Shown piece by piece: positions 15,883 to 22,539 of a DNA stretch of 22,539 bases. Where the stretch lies: the NCBI GenBank assembly GCA_031411495.1, contig JANOBD010000103.1, positions 1 to 22,539 of the forward strand, given 5' to 3'. Under the pieces are notes generated by a model that saw only the letters and a program-made list of their open reading frames with translations, was not told the origin of the DNA and made no database searches. This stretch comes from JANOBD01 sp031411495. Lineage in GTDB: Bacteria > Planctomycetota > Phycisphaerae > Tepidisphaerales > Tepidisphaeraceae. The translations under genes were made by a program, and so were the position numbers. Each line of letters starts with the position of its first letter. The first letter of the stretch is position 1.

Positions 15883-16377
15883 TCACTCAGATGTTGGAAG
15901 TGTGGGATCCAGTTTTGGAAGTGGCGGATCCAGATCCACGATTTTGCCGACCGTTGAGCCCGTCAGCGAATCTGCGACACGACATTCCCATTCGATCTTT
16001 CCATCGATCGTTCGCGTCTGGGTGACGAATCGATAATCCCTCCCGGGCACGAGGTCGACGAGGATGTCACAGACCTGGCCACGTCGTGCTGAAGAGCCTT
16101 CGCCGATCGCGCGGGCGATTCGCAATCGATGGGTTCCCGGAAGAAGCTCGTAGGTGATCTGCGACCTGAGCGTCCCCGGCTTCCACGAGATGCCGCGAAT
16201 CGGTCTCTGATCGACAAGAATCAAGACTGCGGCCTCACTGTTGGCGATTCGCGCAACCTGCGACGGTGGCCGCTTGGCACCCTCGTACACTTCGAGCGTG
16301 TCCGGCGGCGGTGGCCCAAAGGTGCAGCCGGCTACGAATAGCGACAACACCGCGGCAATGATTCGCTTGTATGGCAC
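15883..16377 (-). CDS. Uncharacterised small lipoprotein
   Basis: A 164-residue protein with a lipoprotein signal (IIAAVLSLFVAGC, lipobox VAGC). After a Pro-rich spacer it has the same repeatable core as the downstream gene: SQVARI, then a strand, RPIRGISWKPG, and YELLPGTHRLRIAR. It seems to hold only the first domain of the pair. Function unknown. It is the first gene of a two-gene minus-strand operon and is transcribed away from nuoF; the promoter must lie in about 16378-16470. Confidence 0.72.
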   Translation of the reverse strand: MPYKRIIAAVLSLFVAGCTFGPPPPDTLEVYEGAKRPPSQVARIANSEAAVLILVDQRPIRGISWKPGTLRSQITYELLPGTHRLRIARAIGEGSSARRGQVCDILVDLVPGRDYRFVTQTRTIDGKIEWECRVADSLTGSTVGKIVDLDPPLPKLDPTLPTSE

Positions 16378-16471
16378 GGTGCGGCATTGGAGGGCGACTG
16401 ATTTCGCTTGTCAATCAGAAGAATTGGCTCTCGACAGGCCACCCTGTCACCGTCGCCCGCCCTCCGCTAAG

Positions 16472-17839
<1,368 letters not shown>

Positions 17840-17854
17840 CGTTCAATTCTGCGT

Positions 17855-17901
17855 ACTGTGAGCGTCTCGCTCACAGTTTTGCTCGCGAGAGCGAGACGCT
17901 C
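17855..17901 (+). terminator. Hairpin repeat copy 3, acting as likely nuoF terminator
   Basis: ACTGTGAGCG (17855-17864) and CGCTCACAGT (17868-17877) form a perfect 10-bp stem with a 3-nt loop followed by TTTT. A second, alternative pairing joins GAGCGTCTCGCTC (17860-17872) with its complement at 17889-17901. The GAGCGTCTCGCTC core is akin to the GCGTCCCGC core of the other hairpin repeats. The two pairings are mutually exclusive. Confidence 0.6.
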
Positions 17902-17956
17902 TCGATACGGAAGAATCGCTACTGTCGTCTCGCGATTTCTCCTACAATCCGAGGCT

Positions 17957-18775
17957 ATGGACCCGCTCCACATCAAGAACTTCGTCCTGCAGAACCGCCT
18001 GCTCGTTGGCACCGGAAAATACAAAGACTACGACGTCATGCAGAAGGCGCTCGATGTGAGCGGCTGCGATGTCGTCACCGTGGCCGTGCGCCGCGAGCGA
18101 CTCATCGACGCGCAGGGCAAGAGCCTCTTCGACTTCCTCGATCTCTCGCGGTACACGATCCTGCCCAACACGGCCGGCTGCTTCACCGCCGACGATGCGA
18201 TCCGCGTCGCGTTGCTCGGTCGCGAACTGCTGGAGAAGCAGAAGAACGCCGGCGCGGGCTGGGTGAAGCTGGAAGTGCTCGGCGACAAGAAGACGCTCCT
18301 GCCCGACCCGGTCGGCACGATCGAAGCGACGAAGGAGCTCGTGAAGGAAGGCTTCACAGTGCTCGCGTACACGAGCGACGACCCGCGCAGTGCCGTCCGC
18401 ATCAAGGAAGCCGGCGCGGCCAGCGTGATGCCCGCGGGAAGTCCGATCGGAAGCGGCCAAGGGTGTCTGAATCCGCTCAACCTCTCGCTCTGTCTGGAAC
18501 TGCTCAAGGAAGGCGACCCGACGTTCCCGGTGATCGTCGACGCCGGCGTCGGCGCGGCCAGCGACGTCTCGATCGCGATGGAACTCGGCGCGGACGGCGT
18601 CCTGCTCAACACCGCCATCGCCCACGCGAAGGACCCGATCCATATGGCCATCGCGATGAAGCACGCGCTGCTCGCGGGATATCATTCGTATCGCGCGGGC
18701 CGGATTCCGAAGAAACGCTACGCAACGGCGAGCAGCCCGTTCGAGGGCGTGATCAGTTACATCCCCGGAGAATGA
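17957..18775 (+). CDS. thiG: Thiazole synthase ThiG
   Basis: A 272-residue TIM-barrel enzyme that builds the thiazole ring of thiamine from deoxyxylulose 5-phosphate, dehydroglycine and the sulfur carried by ThiS. Recognised from FVLQNRLLVGTGKY at the start, TVAVRRE, LPNTAGCFTADDAIR, the Schiff-base lysine K104 in WVKLEVLGD, and the phosphate-binding PIGSGQG and DAGVGAASDVSIAMELGADG. The ATG at 17957 starts the conserved region; the upstream frame crosses the hairpin repeat. Length fits (about 255-270). No thiS, thiE or thiH is adjacent. The next gene starts on the base after its stop codon, so the three genes to 21831 form a tight operon. Confidence 0.96.
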   Translation: MDPLHIKNFVLQNRLLVGTGKYKDYDVMQKALDVSGCDVVTVAVRRERLIDAQGKSLFDFLDLSRYTILPNTAGCFTADDAIRVALLGRELLEKQKNAGAGWVKLEVLGDKKTLLPDPVGTIEATKELVKEGFTVLAYTSDDPRSAVRIKEAGAASVMPAGSPIGSGQGCLNPLNLSLCLELLKEGDPTFPVIVDAGVGAASDVSIAMELGADGVLLNTAIAHAKDPIHMAIAMKHALLAGYHSYRAGRIPKKRYATASSPFEGVISYIPGE

Positions 18776-19297
18776 ATGCCTGCGCCCGTAAATGATTCTC
18801 GCAGTCGCCGCGATGCTGCGCAGGCGAATTACAAGCCGGCGACAGTGAAATTGCTTCTCGTCGCCGAAGCGCCGCCGTGTACGACCGATCGGTACTTCTA
18901 TTTCGAGGACGTGATGGAACAAGATTCTTTGTTCCGGTACGTCTGCAAGGGAATCCTCGGCTCAGTCTCGGCACGCGAGAAGAAGGCGAGCGACCTCGCT
19001 CGGTTGCGCGATGCCGGCGTTTTCCTGATCGACGTGTGCGAAGAGCCGATCGCGGATGATGCGAAGACCCGCATCACGAGCGATCAGATGCAAGCGCTGC
19101 CGGCCCGCTGTTTGGAGCTTACGCCGGACGCCGTCATCCTGATCAAGTCGAACGTGTACGATCTGACCTATGATGTTCTCACGCAGGCCGGCCTGAACGT
19201 GATCAACGTCCGCATGCCCTTCCCCGGCAGTGGACAGCAGAAGAAGTTCGAAGCCGAGTTCGCAAACGCCCTGAAACAGGCAAAGTTCACATGTTGA
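18776..19297 (+). CDS. Conserved hypothetical protein between thiG and the U32 gene
   Basis: A 173-residue soluble protein of no family I can name with confidence. After 20 disordered residues it shows a Rossmann-like pattern: KLLLVAEAPP, then aromatic DRYFYFEDV and SLFRYVC, then VFLIDVCEEPI, a helix, and DAVILIKSNVYDL. The strand ending in EAPP and the later strand-loop pattern faintly recall the uracil-DNA-glycosylase superfamily, but I see no firm active-site motif. Its ATG directly follows the thiG stop and its stop overlaps the U32 start by 7 bp (ATGTTGA), so it is translationally coupled to both. Confidence 0.7.
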   Translation: MPAPVNDSRSRRDAAQANYKPATVKLLLVAEAPPCTTDRYFYFEDVMEQDSLFRYVCKGILGSVSAREKKASDLARLRDAGVFLIDVCEEPIADDAKTRITSDQMQALPARCLELTPDAVILIKSNVYDLTYDVLTQAGLNVINVRMPFPGSGQQKKFEAEFANALKQAKFTC

Positions 19298-21831
19298 CGA
19301 CGACCCGATTCCAGCCCGAACTCCTCTGCCCCGCCGGCGATTTCGACGCGATGCGCGCCGCCGTCGCCAACGGTGCGAATGCCGTGTACTTCGGGCTGCC
19401 CGCGTTCAATGCGCGGCACCGAGCCACCAACTTCACGCTCGAATCGCTCCCCGAGACGATGCGGTATCTGCATCGCCGCAACGTCAAGGGATTCGTCACG
19501 TTCAACGTGCTGATCTTCAGCGACGAGCTTCCGCAGGCGGTCGAGTACATCCAGACGATGGCGGCCGCGGGCGTGGATGCCGTGATCGTTCAGGACCTGG
19601 GCCTCTGCCGACTGATCAAATCCGTCGCGCCAAAGGTGGAGATTCACTCTTCGACCCAGATGACAATCACCGAGCCGCGCGGCGTGTTGTTTGCCAAATC
19701 ACTCGGCGTCGAACGGGTCGTGCTGGGGCGCGAAATGAGCGTTGCCGAGATCGCGAAAGTGACCGCGGCCGTTCCGGAGATGCCGGTGGAAGTCTTCGTC
19801 CACGGCGCGCTATGCGTCGCCTACAGCGGCCAATGTCTCACGAGCGAATCCTTCGGCGGGCGCAGCGCGAACCGCGGCCAGTGCGCGCAGGCGTGCCGGA
19901 TGCCGTACGAACTGATCGTCGATGGCGTGAAGCGCGAACTGCCCGAGGTGATCAAGTACCTCGTCAGCCCGACCGACCTCGGCGGCTGGGCGATGATCGA
20001 TGATCTCGTGAAAGCCAACGTCGCCAGCTTCAAGATCGAAGGCCGGCTGAAGGGCGCGAACTATGTCGCGCAGACGGCGCAGGTCTATCGCGCCGCGATC
20101 GACGCGGCCGCCAGGGGCGAGCAGTGGGCCGCGGATGATGAGCAGGTGAAGAGCCTCACACTCGTCTACTCGCGCGGCTTCTCGCCGGGCTTCCTCGAAG
20201 GCGTGAACCACCAGCGCCTCGTGCCGGGCCGGTTTCCGAAAGCGCGCGGCCTTCGCATCGGCTCCTTCGTTGAAGCGACGCCGCGCGGGTTCGTTCTGGA
20301 GATCGAGCAGGATTGGACGGGCTCGAACGAGTTGCCGCTCAAGCCCGGCGACGGCGTCGTCTTCGACGAAGGACACCCGGAAGAGGACGAGCCATTCGGA
20401 CAGGTCTATAAAGTGCAGACGTGGCGCGACCACTCGAAGCGCAACCGCCGACTCATGCACATCGAGGTAGGCAACCGCGAGGCGCGGTCGAGCGAAGTCG
20501 ATCTTGGCGCCATCGTCTGGAAAACGAGCGACCCCGCGCTCAACAAGCAGCTCGTCGCGGCATACGAAGTCGATCGCGTGGTGCATCGCGTGCCGATCGA
20601 TCTCGTGCTCCACACCCACGTGGGCGATCACGCCAGGCTGGTGGCAACCGACGGCACGCACAGCGTCGAGGCGGAGTTTCCGCAGACGCTTCAGCCGGGA
20701 TTGAAGTTCCCGATCACCGCTGATCGCGCGCGCCGACAGCTCGACCGGTTTCGCGATACGCCGTTCGAGTTGCGCGAGCTCACGCTCGACGCCAACAGCG
20801 GTCCGATGGTGCCGAACTCGATTCTGGCGGACCTTCGGCGACGAGTGACCGATCAACTCGTCGAAGCGCGACATCTGGCGACGGTTGTTGATGTTCGCTC
20901 CAATGACGAGCTTGTCGGGTTGCGTTCTGCCGTAGCAGGAGCGTCCCGCTCCTGCATGAGCGAGACGCCCATGCTACGAAATGAAATGCATGTGCTTGCA
21001 CGAACGCTGGATCAGGTCGACACCCTGCTCGCGCTTCCTGAAGAAGTTCGCCCTCATTCGGTCTACTGCGATTTCGAAGATGTCCGGCGCTACAGGCTCG
21101 CGGTGGAGAAGTGTCGTGCGGCCAAGATGCCGATCGCGCTGGCGACCATCCGCATCATCAAGCCCGGCGAAGAAGGCTGGCTGAACCAGGTGCTGCTTTC
21201 GGAGCCGGACGCCGTGATCGTCCGCAACCTCGCCGGCATCGGCTTCTTCCGCGAGAGGGCGCCCCACCTCCCGCTCATCGGCGACTTCTCGCTCAATATC
21301 GCCAACGAACTTACCGCCCAGATCCTGCGCGAAGCGAATCTCGTCCGCGCCGTGCCGAGCTATGACCTCTCCTGGAACCAGATGGCCGCGATGATTTCTC
21401 GATTCGATCCGAGTTGGTTCGAGTGTGTCGTGCATCAGCACATGCCGATGTTTCACATGGAGCATTGTACCTTCTGTTTTTCACTCTCGACGGGGAAGGA
21501 TTTTCGAGACTGCGGTAGACCATGCGAAACCCACAAGGTTGATCTTCGCGACCATCTCGGGAACGCACACCCGTTGCTGGCTGATGCGGGCTGTCGGAAC
21601 ACCATGTTCAACGCCCAAGCTCAATCGGGTGCAGACTACGTTCCTCGAATGCTTGCTGCCGGTATCCGCCACTTCCGAATTGAGTTGCTGCGAGAAACTG
21701 GGCCTGATGTCGAAGCTATCGTCAGTTCGTATTGGGATGTTATCCGTGGCGTTCAGAAACCCAGGGACGCGCGGCGATCCCTTAACGTGCTTTCGCAGCT
21801 TGGTGTGACCGGAACGCTGGATCGTGAGTGA
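19291..21831 (+). CDS. U32-family protein (RlhA/YdcP-like), chimeric 3' end from a mobile element
   Basis: An 846-residue member of the peptidase U32 family; well-studied members make RNA hydroxylations (RlhA, TrhP) or help in ubiquinone synthesis. The N-terminal barrel begins ELLCPAGDFDAMRAAVANGA and holds the family signature VHGALCVAYSGQC plus NRGQCAQACR; C175, C182, C198 and C202 fit an Fe-S ligand set. A middle domain follows, then a second U32-like half with LRDHLGNAHPLLADAGCRNT near the end. Two oddities: residues about 547-562 are encoded by a hairpin repeat (20931-20978), inserted in frame; and residues 722-846, from HMEHC on, come from a mobile element. The displaced host version of this end starts at 22399. 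The element-encoded part has less G/C-biased third positions. The gene should still give a full-length protein. Its start overlaps the preceding stop. Confidence 0.88.
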   Translation: MLTTTRFQPELLCPAGDFDAMRAAVANGANAVYFGLPAFNARHRATNFTLESLPETMRYLHRRNVKGFVTFNVLIFSDELPQAVEYIQTMAAAGVDAVIVQDLGLCRLIKSVAPKVEIHSSTQMTITEPRGVLFAKSLGVERVVLGREMSVAEIAKVTAAVPEMPVEVFVHGALCVAYSGQCLTSESFGGRSANRGQCAQACRMPYELIVDGVKRELPEVIKYLVSPTDLGGWAMIDDLVKANVASFKIEGRLKGANYVAQTAQVYRAAIDAAARGEQWAADDEQVKSLTLVYSRGFSPGFLEGVNHQRLVPGRFPKARGLRIGSFVEATPRGFVLEIEQDWTGSNELPLKPGDGVVFDEGHPEEDEPFGQVYKVQTWRDHSKRNRRLMHIEVGNREARSSEVDLGAIVWKTSDPALNKQLVAAYEVDRVVHRVPIDLVLHTHVGDHARLVATDGTHSVEAEFPQTLQPGLKFPITADRARRQLDRFRDTPFELRELTLDANSGPMVPNSILADLRRRVTDQLVEARHLATVVDVRSNDELVGLRSAVAGASRSCMSETPMLRNEMHVLARTLDQVDTLLALPEEVRPHSVYCDFEDVRRYRLAVEKCRAAKMPIALATIRIIKPGEEGWLNQVLLSEPDAVIVRNLAGIGFFRERAPHLPLIGDFSLNIANELTAQILREANLVRAVPSYDLSWNQMAAMISRFDPSWFECVVHQHMPMFHMEHCTFCFSLSTGKDFRDCGRPCETHKVDLRDHLGNAHPLLADAGCRNTMFNAQAQSGADYVPRMLAAGIRHFRIELLRETGPDVEAIVSSYWDVIRGVQKPRDARRSLNVLSQLGVTGTLDRE
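20931..20978. repeat. Hairpin repeat copy 4, inserted in frame in the U32 gene
   Basis: Outer arms CGTAGCA (20931-20937) and TGCTACG (20972-20978); the core GCGTCCCGCTC pairs with GAGCGAGACGC with one mismatch. It encodes about 16 residues (AVAGASRSCMSETPMLR) out of character with the flanking protein. Length 48 bp, a multiple of three. Confidence 0.75.
21452..21468 (+). repeat. Left junction direct repeat (putative attL core)
   Basis: TTCACATGGAGCATTGT, identical to 22397-22413. It codes for HMEHC in the U32 gene. Around an AG dinucleotide (21461-21462) it has an imperfect dyad (CACATGG / CATTGTA), as crossover sites of serine recombinases often do. Confidence 0.65.
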
Positions 21832-21925
21832 TTCGATGCGGTGCGTTGGTCAGAACGGGCCGTAAAGGATTCGAGCGACCCAAATGCGAAGTGGACATGC
21901 GATTACGCATTACACGGAGCAGACC

Positions 21926-22084
21926 ATGAGCGATCACGACGACAAGACCAACAACCAGAACGAAAAGCCGCGCAAGACCTTCGGGACAATCAAAGCCAGC
22001 CGACTCCCGCCCGATTGGGCCAGCAGGAACGATCCAGTGGGGATGTGGCCTGACTCGATGCGCTTAAGGATCGAACGAAGGTGA
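21926..22084 (+). pseudogene. Small plus-strand gene of the element, 3' end lost by deletion
   Basis: A 52-codon frame starting MSDHDDKTNNQNEKPRKTFG, with GGAG 6 nt before its ATG. The first 32 residues (to LPPDWA) are polar and charged and look like a real small protein start. From about 22022 on it is only the antisense of the recombinase gene, so the original C-terminus is missing. I know no family for it; in the intact element it may be a longer accessory or regulatory protein. Confidence 0.45.
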
Positions 22085-22350
22085 CCCTCGGTTTTGTTCT
22101 TGCCCCTGAAAGCCGAAACGCCTTCGTCTCGGAGCGACTCGTCTATTGTGACGTTGTTCCGCTTTGCCCAACCTTCCGAAAGCGCAAGCTGTCGGCGGAT
22201 TGTGTCGCCGGTCATTTGCGACGGGTCAGAATATCGTAGGTACGAGATTACCTTTGGCGTTGCTGCAACGCCCTTTGCAGCCTTGATCAGATCGGGCGGA
22301 GGGCTGTGGCTTGCGAGCGATCGGAGGGATTTGGTCGCTTTTCTGGCCAT
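22021..22350 (-). pseudogene. Serine recombinase, N-terminal fragment
   Basis: From an ATG at 22350 (MARKATKSL) the minus strand encodes about 110 residues that match the N-terminal resolvase domain of serine recombinases: ISYLRYSDPSQMTGDTIRRQ (strand with the R and S of the active site, then the R-x-x-x-x-L region), WAKRNNVTIDE, DEGVSAFRGKN, and LRSILKRIESGHIPTGSFLL. In family members the next residues form the (V/E)-x-x-DR-x-SR stretch with further catalytic arginines; here the sequence changes to unrelated residues at about 22020. The frame remains open to 21934 by chance. The large C-terminal DNA-binding domains are absent, so it cannot be active alone. An about 30-residue N-terminal extension precedes the domain. 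Its start lies about 50 bp inside the right junction, as is common for integrase genes next to their attachment site. Confidence 0.75.
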
Positions 22351-22396
22351 GCCGGAGACTACCGTCAAGCCAGAAGATTGTCTACAAACAACTGAC

Positions 22397-22413
22397 TTCA
22401 CATGGAGCATTGT
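22397..22413 (+). repeat. Right junction direct repeat (putative attR core)
   Basis: TTCACATGGAGCATTGT, same as 21452-21468. Here the dyad is CACATGG-AG-CATTGTG, better matched than on the left. Host U32 coding sequence resumes in frame directly after it. Confidence 0.65.
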
Positions 22414-22539
22414 GTCTTCGCACACACGCTGTCGGAAGGCAAAGATTTCCGCGACTGCGGCCGGCCGTGTGAGACACACAAGGTTGATTTGAAAGACACG
22501 CTCGGCAAGCCGCACCCGCTCATCCCGGATGCCGGCTGT
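22399..22539 (+). pseudogene. Displaced original 3' part of the U32 gene (partial at window end)
   Basis: A 47-codon open stretch to the window edge, starting HMEHCVFAHTLSEGKDFRDC and going on with GRPCETHKVDLKDTLG, PHPLIPDAGC. It aligns residue for residue with the element-encoded end of the intact U32 CDS (HMEHCTFCFSLSTGKDFRDC, LRDHLGNAHPLLADAGC) but with GC-rich host codons. It has no start codon or ribosome binding site of its own, so it is probably silent unless the element is excised. The stop must lie to the right of the window. Confidence 0.85.

Larger units (their letters stand above)
21452..22413. mobile_element. Small serine-recombinase element in the U32 gene (internally deleted, gene-repairing)
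   Basis: The element is bounded by a 17-bp direct repeat (21452-21468 and 22397-22413) in the HMEHC-coding stretch of the U32 gene. From left to right it holds: a replacement 3' end of a U32 gene with its own stop at 21831; a small plus-strand gene; and, on the minus strand, the N-terminal part of a serine recombinase. The host's original 3' end resumes right after the second repeat. About 945 bp separate the repeat copies, too little for a full recombinase, so it is probably a deletion derivative. Composition is less GC-rich than the host genes. The repeat limits are seen; the mobility mechanism is inferred. Confidence 0.8.

Noticed and set aside
22351..22515. N-terminal extension of the recombinase frame beyond 22350
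   Set aside because: This part is the antisense of the displaced U32 fragment and crosses the junction, so it is open by chance.

Overview
The window reads as GC-rich chromosomal DNA of a planctomycete, probably a Phycisphaerae-like lineage. This is inferred from a secreted protein with a C-terminal PEP-CTERM sorting signal, the mix of Shine-Dalgarno-led and leaderless-looking starts, scattered GTGGCA...GCGTCCCGCC hairpin repeats, and a GGATGAAGG-type simple repeat between genes. No rRNA, tRNA or CRISPR array was seen.

Layout. 1-1760 (minus): a transglutaminase-like protein running off the left edge, preceded by a glycosylasparaginase. 2024-9995 (plus): a complete chemotaxis operon, cheA, cheW, a receptor (MCP), cheR, cheD, cheY, cheX-like and cheB, closed by a strong terminator. 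It encodes a whole signalling circuit (receptor, adaptor and kinase, regulator, adaptation enzymes) but no flagellar gene. 10238-10921 (plus): a PEP-CTERM lamin-tail-domain protein. 11075-12076 (minus): aspartate-semialdehyde dehydrogenase. 12586-13494 (plus): deoxyribose-phosphate aldolase. 13535-14044 (minus): a GNAT acetyltransferase whose stop codon lies in a hairpin repeat. 14272-14805 (plus): an exported fasciclin-domain protein. 14947-16377 (minus): two related lipoproteins. 16472-17839 (plus): nuoF on its own. 17957-21831 (plus): thiG, an unknown gene and a large U32-family protein, packed without gaps.

The most interesting part is the right end. The U32 gene has been entered by a small mobile element (about 21452-22413). 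The element carries its own version of the last 125 codons of a U32 gene, so the host reading frame is rebuilt at the left junction. The original host 3' end, starting with the same HMEHC motif, is displaced beyond the right junction and runs off the window. A 17-bp direct repeat marks both junctions. Inside the element are the N-terminal part of a serine recombinase (minus strand) and a small plus-strand gene with a good ribosome binding site. The two are fused tail to tail, as if an internal deletion had made a non-autonomous derivative. I read this as a site-specific element that uses a conserved codon stretch of a U32 gene as its attachment site and repairs the gene it enters.

A second theme is a family of hairpin repeats at 1-54, 13509-13558, 17855-17901 and 20931-20978. 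Two lie inside open reading frames without breaking them, one supplies a stop codon, and one forms a terminator-like stem.
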